Origin: Aliiglaciecola lipolytica E3
GTDB taxonomy: Bacteria > Pseudomonadota > Gammaproteobacteria > Enterobacterales > Alteromonadaceae
Reading direction: 5' to 3'
Assembly (NCBI RefSeq): GCF_000314975.1
Contig: NZ_BAEN01000022.1
Span: forward strand, 62,001-126,000
Length of the DNA: 64,000 bases
Shown: positions 42,106 to 53,500 of the stretch, piece by piece
Layout of the letters: each line of letters starts with the position of its first letter
How positions within the stretch are numbered: position 1 is the stretch's first letter
Notes under the pieces: generated by a model
Told to the model about the DNA's origin: nothing
The model's input: only the letters and a program-made list of their open reading frames with translations
The model's database searches: none
Made by a program: the position numbers and the translations under genes

Positions 42106-42801
42106 ATGACTCAAGGAAATATGATTAAAAGCGACTTTATTGATGTTTGGTTGGTAAATCTGAACAACACAAGTTCACTATTGCCATACCAGCATTTGCT
42201 AAGTCATGTTGAAACGACAAGAGCAAAGCGGTTTAGGTTTAATGCAGATAAACAACGTTTTATTTGCCGCCGAGTTGCGTTGAAACTTATTTTGAGTAAG
42301 TACACTACACAAGATGCTAATCGATTAATCATTGACGAAGCAGATCAACAAAAACCGAAATTAATGGATGCACACGTCCATTTTAATACCTCACATTCAC
42401 AGGATGTGGGGCTTGTAGCCGTGAGTAATCAGCCGCTGGGAGTCGATATTGAATACCATAAGGACACTCTGGAAGAGTTGAACCTGTTAGCCAAAAACGT
42501 GCTGGCAGAGACCGAGCTAAAACATTTTTTGGAGTCAGAAGAGACTGTAAGCAAACGCGCTTTTTATCAATTTTGGACGCTCAAAGAAGCTTATTTAAAA
42601 GCAATCGGATTAGGACTGTCGGTTGATCCTAAGCAAATCGTGTTTGATTTACAGGCGTTAAAAATCACTTCCCAGCCAGAATCTAAACCTCAACTCGATT
42701 GGCAACTCCATCAACCTGAATTGTTACATGAGTTCTCCATGGCCGTTGTCAGTTTAAGTAAACTTAACAAACTCAACATACTTGAATTTACCTGGCCATA
42801 G
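42106..42801 (+). CDS. 4'-phosphopantetheinyl transferase (Sfp type)
   Basis: Transfers phosphopantetheine from CoA to the Ser of carrier-protein domains and so activates the NRPS and PKS in this cluster. The 231-residue protein has both Sfp signatures: the Mg-binding GVDIEYHK at about 108 and FWTLKEAYLKAIGLGLSVDP at about 160. VHFNTSHSQDVGLVAVSNQP precedes them. Length matches Sfp (about 224). Start after CAAGGAA-like sequence; MTQG and MIKS are both possible starts. It ends 5 bases before the convergent hydrolase gene. Confidence 0.95.
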   Translation: MTQGNMIKSDFIDVWLVNLNNTSSLLPYQHLLSHVETTRAKRFRFNADKQRFICRRVALKLILSKYTTQDANRLIIDEADQQKPKLMDAHVHFNTSHSQDVGLVAVSNQPLGVDIEYHKDTLEELNLLAKNVLAETELKHFLESEETVSKRAFYQFWTLKEAYLKAIGLGLSVDPKQIVFDLQALKITSQPESKPQLDWQLHQPELLHEFSMAVVSLSKLNKLNILEFTWP

Positions 42802-42806
42802 ACGTT

Positions 42807-43694
42807 CTATTTTTGAGTTTCGGCCACCTCTGCCGCCCATTCACAGAAATACGCCATAAATTGATTCTGATGGGCCACATTTGTAAACAAATGATCGGCA
42901 CCATCAACGACTTTAAAATCTATCAGTGGATTTTTCTGATAGGTTTTAAGCTTCTCACCAAGCAATACATTTAAAAATTGCTGACTAATATCCAATCCAG
43001 AAACCAGTAACAGCACATTGCAATTCCTTTCAAGCAAAACGTCCATCTCATCGGTAAAACTGGCGTTTTGTAACGGCGAATGGGATGGCTCCATAGATTC
43101 AACTGTTCTCTCACTCGTTGACTTTTTAGCAGCTAGCCCTAGTGTTGAAAATAAGCGTTGATAATCAACTTTTCCAGTTAACAAATTCTTCCAAGCACCG
43201 AGTCTAAATAGTGAATCAGTCCAATATCGTTTCGACCATGCTTGACTGGCAAGCTCATTATTAGATGTGTCATCTTGATAGTTAATAAGAGCAGTAGCAA
43301 TAACCCGCTGATCTTTTATGGCTGTCTTGAATGAGCAGTAAGCACCAGAACAAATACCAGCTAATATAAACTGATGGTATCCACGCTTTTGTAAGTAATC
43401 CATCACTTCAATCGGCTCTTGAGTTGCAATTTGGTAAATGGACAAATTGTCTTGTCGTGCTGCACTATCACCGATTCCAGACAAATCAAATCTAACTGCT
43501 GAAAGACCATGATCAGACAAGGCTCTTGCTAGTCTAGTATATACTCTGCCTGGACCTGCGTGATGTATCAGACCAGAATTTAATAGTAGTACGGCCACCT
43601 TACTTCCAGCGTTATTCTGGCGTCGTTGTTTAGCCGGGGTAAAAATACCTACACAACTGTTAGTTGGTCCCATTGAAAGCGTTTGTTCATTCAT
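42807..43694 (-). CDS. Alpha/beta hydrolase with a Cys nucleophile elbow
   Basis: A 295-residue alpha/beta hydrolase, last gene after the NRPS-PKS genes. Its order is VLLLNSGLIHHAGPGRVYTR, LARALSDHGLSAVRFDLSGI, then the elbow FILAGICSGAYCSFK. In the G-x-Nuc-x-G consensus the nucleophile is Cys (GICSG) in place of Ser. The acid lies near LLLVSGLDISQQF and the His in VVDGADHLFTNV. Related hydrolases occur in exosortase-associated polysaccharide loci and NRPS clusters. It could release or transfer the final thioester. It overlaps the previous hydrolase gene by 4 bases. Confidence 0.85.
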   Translation of the reverse strand: MNEQTLSMGPTNSCVGIFTPAKQRRQNNAGSKVAVLLLNSGLIHHAGPGRVYTRLARALSDHGLSAVRFDLSGIGDSAARQDNLSIYQIATQEPIEVMDYLQKRGYHQFILAGICSGAYCSFKTAIKDQRVIATALINYQDDTSNNELASQAWSKRYWTDSLFRLGAWKNLLTGKVDYQRLFSTLGLAAKKSTSERTVESMEPSHSPLQNASFTDEMDVLLERNCNVLLLVSGLDISQQFLNVLLGEKLKTYQKNPLIDFKVVDGADHLFTNVAHQNQFMAYFCEWAAEVAETQK

Positions 43695-44500
43695 CTTTCA
43701 CTTCCTATTAACCAACTTTGAATGCTCGACAACAAAGAAATTGGTACGCGAGCCTGCATCGCTTCTTGTCGCCAAATCTCAATACCTTGGCTTGAGATAT
43801 AGGTCACTTCATCTCCCAATAATTGCTGCCAATATTGTAGGTCTTCGACGGCCACGCATTTTTTGTCACAAGGGACAGCTATCAGTTGCTGTGGTGACGT
43901 CGATAATTCCTGTACATCTTTCATCAACTCAGGTGAGATACTAAAGCCCAAGACTTCGCTTAAGTGTTCTTTTGTCGCAGTATACCCCAGTGCTTTTTCA
44001 TGAGCTTTTTGATCCTGTGTCCATTCATCAAGTAGCTCTTTGCCATCCAAACAAGGTTCCCACATGCAAATCCCGTCGACATCGTCTCGTTGCATCGCTA
44101 CCTTTTGTGCCAGTGTTGCACCTAACCTAAGCCCCATGATAGAAACCTGATTGACACCAGTTCGCTGTTTAATAAAATCGATGGCTTGATGGATATCCTG
44201 CTGCCAACTTGCAAAGCTATGTTGATGATACTCACCGGCAGAATCACCCGTCCCACGATAATCAAAACGCAGTACATCTATGCCTACCTTAGTCAACATG
44301 CTGGCAAATTGCTTAAGTGCACGATGGCAACGCTCGTATTCATGCCCCAACGGCGGACAAATCACCATTACCTGCTGGGTTTCTGTACTTTTTTCTGCAA
44401 CATGATGACAAGCATAAATAGCGTTATCGTTGAGGCCGATAAAAAGAGGCTGAATGTTCTCTACATAGCGCTGTAGGTTATTGTTCTCTTGGGAAATCAC
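43691..44500 (-). CDS. Alpha/beta hydrolase-fold protein lacking the nucleophile Ser (exosortase-hydrolase-2-like)
   Basis: A 269-residue protein with an intact alpha/beta hydrolase frame: VMVICPPLGHEYERCHRALK, then VDVLRFDYRGTGDSAGEYH-like residues (IDVLRFDYRGTGDSAG). Its elbow reads SIMGLRLGATLAQKVA, so the nucleophile position is Arg (GLRLG). As I recall it, the same GLRLG is characteristic of hydrolase 2 of exosortase-A-associated polysaccharide loci, which supports that relationship. The missing Ser suggests a non-hydrolytic or acyl-binding role. It starts 5 bases after the PKS-NRPS gene and overlaps the next hydrolase, so all belong to one operon. Confidence 0.82.
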   Translation of the reverse strand: MISQENNNLQRYVENIQPLFIGLNDNAIYACHHVAEKSTETQQVMVICPPLGHEYERCHRALKQFASMLTKVGIDVLRFDYRGTGDSAGEYHQHSFASWQQDIHQAIDFIKQRTGVNQVSIMGLRLGATLAQKVAMQRDDVDGICMWEPCLDGKELLDEWTQDQKAHEKALGYTATKEHLSEVLGFSISPELMKDVQELSTSPQQLIAVPCDKKCVAVEDLQYWQQLLGDEVTYISSQGIEIWRQEAMQARVPISLLSSIQSWLIGSER

Positions 44501-44504
44501 AATT

Positions 44505-47500
44505 TTAATTCTTCTTTATTTGAAATGCGTTTTCGTACATACCCGCAATTTGCCCAACCGTTTGTTGAAACAACTCGCCAGGGTGGATACGCACACCTGT
44601 TTGGGCTTCAATCTTATCTACTACCTTCATCGACAACAATGAATGACCACCGAGGTCAAAAAAGTTATCGTAAGCGCCTACTCTAGTCATGTTGAGAACA
44701 CTGGCAAAAACACCTGCGACCAAACGCTCAGCATCACTTTGCAGGGCATCATCATGAGCTGCAGAATGTTCTTCAAAAACAGGTTCTATCAAGGCCTTTC
44801 GGTCGATTTTATTGTTTGGCGTCATCGGATATTCGGGCAACCAAATATAAGCTGCAGGTAACATGTAGTCAGGCAAATTGACGTTTAGAAATTCGCGTAA
44901 AGTTTGATTACTAGGTGTTTCTTCATCTGCAGCAATTAACCAACTGACTAAGCGTTTATTTTCGGCCTCACCTCGAACAGCTACAACGGCATCTTTAATT
45001 AGGGCGTGTTCTCGCAAACGTGACTCAATTTCACCCAGCTCGATGCGATAACCACGTAGCTTAATTTGATTATCCATGCGACCACTGATAACGACATTGC
45101 CATCTGCTCGCCACATTGCGGCATCGCCGGTACGATAAACCTTACCGGTTTTAATTCCATTAATAGGATCAACAACGAACTGCTTGGCGGTTAATTCAGT
45201 ACGTTTATAATAATCCCTAACCACACCTGTGCCACCTATTATCAGCTCTCCCACAATTCCAGGTGGCAATAAATTCATATTTTTATCAACAATATAAAAT
45301 TGCGTATTGTGAATCGGTTTTCCAATTGTAATTTGCGCATCCGCATTATTTATTTGTTGTACTGACGACCATACACAGGTTTCGGTGGGTCCATACATAT
45401 TCCAGAGTGAATCCACAAGAGGCAGTAGTTTTTGACACAACGCATTGGTTAACGGCTCCCCTCCACACAGTACTTTCAACTTCAATGGTGCATTCCAACC
45501 ACACTGTAACAACAAACTCCAGGTTGCTGGTGTTGCTTGCATAGCTGTGGCACTCGTCTCTTTAAGAAGATTTAACAATCGATTTCCATCAGTCGTTTGT
45601 TGTTTGTCTGCGATAACCAAGTGAGCACCCACTAGCAAAGGAAGCCACAATTCCAGTACATGGATATCGAAACTGATAGTCGTTACTGCGACAAAAGTAT
45701 CACTAGTTTGTAGTCCGGGTTGCTGTGCCATGCTAAGCAAAAAGTTGCTCACATTGTGACGTTCCACACGCACGCCTTTGGGTAATCCGGTGGAACCTGA
45801 GGTATAAATGATATATGCCAAATTGTCAGCCGAAACTGCCGACGGAATGAGCTCAGATGTCTTTTCTAAGTTCCACTGCGGACGACTTAAAATCTCACAC
45901 TGATTTTCAGGTAACGTCGATGCTAGAGAGTCAGTCGTCAAAATTAATTTACTTTGCGAATCCCCTAACATGTAAGCAATTCTATCGCTGGGAAAACTAG
46001 GATCTAATGGCACGTAACAACCACCTGCTCGCAGCACTGCTAACATAGCGATTAACATATCAATACTGCGTTCGATATAAATTGCAACCGGTACTTCTGG
46101 TCCTACACCTAATGATTGTAGTTGCTGTGCAAGACTTGATGTCGCCTGTTGTAATTGCGCATAACTAAGAGCTTCATCACCACATTTCAATGCGGCTTTC
46201 CCACTATCGCGAGTAAAGTTCTGGCAAATCAGTTGCGCTAATTCAATCGGATTTTGCTGGCTATCCAAAAGCGGCATAGCCGGGCCTTGCCACTTTTCAA
46301 TTAATGCCTGTTGTTGCGTCGGGGACGAAAGCTGCAAAGCTTGAATTGACTGACTAGCATCTTCAAGGAGTTGCTCGAGCAAGTAACTGTAGTGTTCTGC
46401 CATCGCCTGAATTCTATGGCTATCAAATAATGCGGTATTGAACTCAAACCAAGCACTTAATGAGTCTTCTTTTGCATTATTCCCTTTTTCATAAACGTAT
46501 AAACTCAAATCGAATTCTGAAATGCGATTGTGCACTTCTTGAGGATGCATAGTTAACTCAGATTGATTACCTAGATTACTCTTAGACGCTGCCTGTGGAG
46601 CATTCATAAATACCATCATCACCTGAAATAATGGCGATTGACTACGATCACGTTCTGGATTTACCGCTTGCACCACTTTTTCAAACGGCACGTTTGCATG
46701 TTCATTGGCGTCCAATACCTCTGAGCGAACTGCCTTGATAAATTCAGCACAAGTTGGATTAGAAGACAAATCACTTCGTAGCACTAAGTTATTCACCAGC
46801 AGGCCGATGATACTTTCAAATTCACCTTTTGGACGGTTAGCCACTGGCGTCCCGACAACAATGTCTGTTTGCCCACTGTATTTAGATAACAGGATTTTAA
46901 ATACTGCCAACATGGTCATATACACTGACACGCTCTGGGAAGCGCAGAAACCGCGAAGTTTAGCGGTTAACGAGGCTGACAAGTGAATATCGGCCTTATC
47001 GCCGACAAACGTCTGCAAAGCGGGGCGAATGCGATCTGTTGGCAACTCCAACCGAGTCGGTAAAGCGGTTAGTTTGGTGGTCCAGAAATTCAAACTTTCG
47101 GCAACGGCGTTGGAATGCATATATTCACGTTGCCACTGCGTAAAGTCTGCGTACTGGGTCACATTTAAACCCGCCAATGGTGTACGACCTGCGCATATAT
47201 CTTGATAAGCGCTATCAAGTTGTTTGAAGAGTAACTGCATCGACCATGCATCGGTGATGATGTGATGAATGGTTATCAATAAAAAGTGCTTGTCGTCACT
47301 GACTTTGAGCAAACGTAGTCTCAATAATGGACCTGTTTGTAAATCAAAGGGTTGATTAAATTCACTTTCAGAGATCGCCTGAAGTTGCTTACGCATGTCA
47401 CTTTGATTCAGATTCGATAACTTATCTATCGGCATTTCTACCGACATTTGGTCATGTATCACTTGTACCGGCTCTGAATGCGATTTGGCAAAAGTGGTTC

Positions 47501-50500
47501 TTAAGCTTTGATGAATTGCCACTACATTGTTTATTGCCCGGTGCAAATTTTGCGGCTCTAACTTGCCTTCAATACTCAATATTGAATGCTTGTTATGTAA
47601 AGTAGAGTTTTCTTCTATTTGCTCCAAAAACCATACACGTTCTTGCGCATACGATAAGGCAACTGTATTTGCTGGTGATGAGACAGGTTTAGACACTGCT
47701 TGAACAGGCAATTTTGGCTGCGTTTGCTGGGCTGGAGGAGCGACTAAAAGCTTGGCAAAATATTGATAGCGAGCTAATAGATGCTCGATAGACTCAAGCT
47801 GATGACAATGGGCACTATAACCTACGCTGATTTGTGCCTGTCCTTGCTCAATCCAAACATTAAATTCAAGTAAATGTGTGCGTTCTTGTTCAGAGTGACG
47901 GCTTGCCTGGCAAACACTGATGGGCGCAAAATCCGCATTGCGTTCACCTTGCAGTACGTTACCTTGATATAAAAACACAACTTGCGGCCGTGCAAACTCT
48001 TCTTGTGATAATCTACTTTGCGTTGTTTGCAGCGTACTTAACCCAAAACTTAATCCAGCATCGCTAGCACGTTGTGCTGTGTCGCGTACCTGTTGGATAG
48101 TGGCAATTGGATGCTGACTCGAACCAACGGTGAAAAAGGCCGGATATGCTTTGGTAAACCAACCTAAAGTGCGACTGACATCGAGTTCATCCACACTGTC
48201 CCGACCGTGCTCTTCTAACTCAACCAACATGCTTGATTGCCCGCTGAACTCTCCTAATGTTAATACTAAAGCGGCCAATAACACATCTTTTGCTTGTAAC
48301 CCTTGCTTGACTAAATCTTTGGTTATACGCGCGGTGGTAAATGCATCTAACGTCACCCGATACTCTGCTGCTGAAGACACCAGATTACGTCCATTATCAT
48401 AATCAACCGGTAAGCCTAATAGTTGCAAGCCGGAATATTGCTGCCAATACTTGGCTTGTTGCTGACACAAATCACTTTTTGCAAAGGTCTGTAGTGCAGT
48501 TGAATAAGCTTGGAAAGACGCAGTTTTGGGAGGCAGCAGCATCGGTTTATTGGCTTGTAAATTTTGCCAAGCACTGTTTATATCGTCCACCAGAATATGA
48601 AACGAAACAATATCTACCAACAGATGATGTACTAACAGTACTAACACTGACTGATCACTTTCGCCTTTTAACCACACAAACCGGTATAGATTGCCGCCAT
48701 TCAATTGCAAAGACGCACTCTGTTTGGCCACGTGTTCATCAAGCAGTTGCGACCAGTTTTTATGTTTAAAATCATCAGCATTGAATTTTATATGCTCGAA
48801 CGCTAACTCATGCTCTTCACCTTCCACAATTTGCCGCCAGCCATTTTCCTGCTGCTCAAAATGCGTTCGAAGTACATCATGTTGTAGCACGATTACCTGT
48901 AATAGTTGTTCAAGCTGCTGGGCATCAATCTGCTCTGGTGCTGACAGCTGATAATAAAGATTCCATTGATTGGGATAACTAAAATTATTGGCGAAGAACC
49001 AGTTTTGAATCGGCGTTAATGGGGTTTCGCCAACCACTAATTCTGCCGCGCTTAGCGGCTCTTCAATCGCAGACTCAGTGTGTGAAGACGGTTCTGTGCT
49101 CGCGCGTTGCTCTTGCTCCACATTGCCCAATTGATCTTCAACCAAAGCCGCTAACTCGGCTATAGTTTGATTTTCAAATACTTGCCTAGCTGTAATTTTC
49201 AAACCTTGTTGAGCAGCACGAGATGTCATCTGCAAACTAACGATTGAATCCCCTCCCAACTCAAAGAAATTGTCTTGTAATGACAACTCATCAACACCCA
49301 GTAAATCCTGCCATATACCCATTAATATGCGCTGACAGGAAGTAAGTGACGGGTCAAGTTTCTCGCTATCTAGTTCGTTGTCTTGTGCTGGCTCTATTAT
49401 TTCACTGGCAATAGAGTTTTCTTCAACCAATTGCTGAAACGGATTGAGGTTGCGAGTTGACACCACGATTTGTGGCCAGTCAGATTGTAGACAACGTAAA
49501 AAGGCTTCTACTCCTTGTACGCTATCGATGCGATCATCTGCACTAGGCGCTTTAGCGTCTTGACTCATAGCACTGCCAGTCCACGCATCCCAGTTGATAC
49601 TAAAAATAGGGGTCTTAGAAGGGTTCAGATCAGGATGTAGATAACCGCCAGTATTTGCCACACCGTCTAAATAATAATTGGCAGCCGCGTATTCTGCACG
49701 TCCCGGTCGGTCTATAAAAGAGGTAAGTGATGAGCACAATACGATAAAGTCCATGGGCTGATCGGCAAACGTATTGCAAAGCTGCCAAGTGCCGTGCACT
49801 TTCGACGAAAACACCTCGTCAACGGTACTATCTTGCAACATGGCAATAATGCCCCCTCCGGGAATACCTGCGGCATGAAAAATCCCATTGAGCGAACCAA
49901 ATTGGGTTAGGGTTTCTTGTTTTAGCTTTTGCATAGCGGCTGGATTTGCCACATCTCCAGCAAAAACTAACACTTTCGATCCTCTAGCCCGCAGTTTTTT
50001 AACGGCTTCAATTTGTTGACTAACCCTTTCGTCCGTCGAAGACTCCGGTAGAGCCGCGCGACTAACTAAGATTAAGTTAGCCTGATAATGTTCAGCAATA
50101 TAGGTTGCTAATGCTAACCCCATCGCTCCCAAACCACCGGTAATCAGATATGTACCACCGATTTTGAGTTTTGATTTATCAGCTTGAACAGGTGCTAATT
50201 GAGCTGCCTGTAGTTGCTGCACCCACCGACGGCCTATTTCATAATTAACCACTAAACTATCGTCATTTGTTCGGCATTCGTCGAGAATTCGAATAAGGTT
50301 AGGGTGAGATTCGTTGATATTAATGAATTTACAATTCACGCCTTCATATTCAGCTCGTAAACTACGCAGCAATCCTAACGGCATAAGTCGTTCAGGAGCT
50401 GTTGTGTACTGACTATTTATAGAACAAGCATGATGGCAAAGATAGTTAAATGTAAGTTCACTGAAATCTATCTTAGTAACAAGAATTTGCAGTACGCTAA

Positions 50501-53500
50501 GTAAATTTTTAAAAGGCTTGCCTGTGGGTACGGATGTATTTTCATCTGACACGTTTTGCTGTGAGCCAATGACTACCACGTTTGTAAATTTATTTGTGGG
50601 CGCATCATTTAACAGACTGGCTAGTAAGTTAACGTCAGTAGGCTCGGCAATTAAATGGCTAGTTATGTTACTAACACTTTGTTGCTCTAGACAGGCCACC
50701 AGCATTTTTAACGGCTCCGCGTCTTCAGCTAACAACAACCAAGACTCATCTTTGACGCTACTACTATTTGAAGCCGAAAGAGGTTGAGATTGCCAAGATG
50801 GGCTGTAAAACCAATTTTCAAAAGGCATTTTATTGGTAGCAACACCCTTTGTCGTTGCGACACTTTGTTTTACTTGGATCTCAGCCTCTGGTTCAACCCA
50901 ACATAACTTGCGCGAAAAAGCATAGGTTGGCAGTGACACTCTTCGCCCAACGCTTGGCAAAAGTTCTGACGATAGATCTACACCACAAGTCCACAATTTG
51001 GCATGCGCAGCATTAAAGAACAAAGTGTCGTTGATGTTTTCCAGCGGATGCCTAAAGCTATTGATACAATTTATATTGGCTGGCTTTTCAGCATTTGAAC
51101 GTAGCAACGAACACAAAGTATTGCCCGGCCCGCATTCTAAATACACACGTTGTGCATTGGACAATAAGGTTTGAGCTGCCCCAGCAAAATTAACCGATTG
51201 ACGGATATTATCGAGCCAATATTGCACCGAAGTAATGGTCGATGAGTCAATCACGTCTCCCGTAACAGTAGAAACTATGTCTATTGATGGCACCTGCATC
51301 GAACACGTTCTTAATACTTGTTCAAACTCAGGCAAGATTGGCTCCATCATTTGAGAATGAAAAGCATGAGATGTATTTAAATTTTTAGCACTGACGCCCT
51401 TTTCTTTCAGTCGATTTGCCAACTCTGTCAATGCCGAGGTGGGCCCTGATACCACGCATAGCGAAGGTGAATTTATCGCAGCGATAGATAATTCTTGATT
51501 CAGCAAGGGTTTCACATCGACTACAGGTAATTGCACTGATAGCATGTTTCCAGCAGGTAAAGCTTGCATAAGTTCACCACGTTTAGTCACCAAACGTAAT
51601 GCATCTTCTAAACTAAATACACCCGCGATACAGGCTGCAGCAAACTCACCTATACTGTGTCCAACCACAGTATTGGCTGTAATTCCTTTAGATTGCCACA
51701 ATTTGGCTAGCGCATAACCGACGGTAAACAATGCTGGCTGGGTTATTTTTGTTTGAACCAGTTGTTCTCTAGCCGGCTCAGATTGCTCTATTTGTTCTGG
51801 GAATAACACCTTCCGGATATCAATTTCTAAATGAGGCAGTAACAATTGTGCGCAAGTATCAACATGCTGTTTAAATACAGGTTCTGTTTGATATAAATCA
51901 CGTCCCATATTCACATATTGTGAACCCTGACCCGGAAACATGAAGGTGATCACCGACTCCTCTTGTGAACATTTACCGGTAACTAATTCTGGGGATTTTT
52001 CTTCGGTTAAGATAGATAATGCGTGCTGCTTAGAATTACAAATAAACGCGCGACGGTGTTCAAATTTTTCCCGACCAGAATTCAGAGTAAAGGCAATATC
52101 TTGTAACGCCCGGCCATTTTTGGCTCGGAAAGTGTCAATTAACTTCTGAGTGTAAGCATCTAAACTGCTTTTTGACTGCGCAGACCAACCTATCAAATAA
52201 GATTTTTGGTCATTTGAGGTTTGTTCATGAATTAAGTCGTCGGGGGTCTCTTCTACGATAATATGCGCATTGGTGCCACCAATACCAAATGAACTTACCG
52301 CCCCCCGGCGAGGAAAATCGTCCACTTGCCAAGGTTGGCACTTATCGTTTACATAAAATGGCGTTTTCTCAAATTGAATAATTGGGTTAGGCCGTTTGAA
52401 ATTCAAACTAGGTGGCAACGTTTTATGTTTCAGCGCCAATACGGTTTTAATCAAACCCGCCACACCGGCTCCGGCATCCAGATGACCAATATTGGTTTTA
52501 ACTGAGCCAACCGCACAATATTGCTTGCCTACGTCTTCACCAAAGGCTTTTGTTAGTGCCGCTATTTCAATAGGATCGCCCATAGGAGTGCCAGTACCAT
52601 GGCATTCAATGTTAGAAATTGAATCCGCTTCAACATCAGCCATCAACATCGCGGTTTGAATCACCTCAACTTGGCCATCTAATCCAGGTGCGGTGTAACC
52701 TACTTTGGCCTGAGCGTCATTGTTTACTGCCGAGCCTAAAATCACTGCCTCAATATGATCGCCATCTTCTATGGCGTCGGCTAGCCGTTTAAGCACTACA
52801 ATTCCGCCACCGTCCCCTTTGAGTGTGCCACTGGCGTTTTCATCAAACGCGTGGCAATGTCCATCAGGGGAATAAATCATACCTTCTTGATACTGATACC
52901 CCCAATTCACTGGCAGTGTAATAGATACACCACCAGCGAGCGCTACATCACACGATCCTGATATTAGTTGCTGGCAAGCAACATGAGTGGCAACAAGCGA
53001 GGTTGAACAAGCAGATTGCAAGGTAAAGCTTGGACCGCTCAAACCCAATTTGTAGCTGGCTCGAGTGGATAAGAAGTCGTTTTGGTTGAGTACATTTGCC
53101 TGAAAATCAGATATAGCTGCGAGCACTTTCTGGTTTTTGCGAACGTTGGCTTCCAGATAAGTGTTGGTGCTGGTTCCGGCAAAAATCCCTACCGGTACTT
53201 GCATGGAATTAGGGGCATAACCTGCATCTTCCAGAGCTTCCCAAGCAAGCTCTAAAAACAAGCGTTGCTGTGGATCCATTACCCCAGCTTCTCTAGGAGT
53301 GTAACCAAAAAACTTCGCGTCAAACTGATTATAAAAATCCACAGCACCGTGCGCTGGAACGAAATTATCCTGTTTCACTACCTCTGGATCATGCCCCAAA
53401 GCAATCAGTTCTTGTTGACTAAAACGTTGAATTGATTCAACGCCATTTTTCAGATTCTGCCAAAACGCATCCGCATTATTTGCACCAGGAAAGCGACACG

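Noticed and set aside
48341-48769. A 142-codon plus-strand open frame in the PKS-NRPS gene
   Set aside because: Antisense shadow of the epimerase-like domain with no recognisable product.
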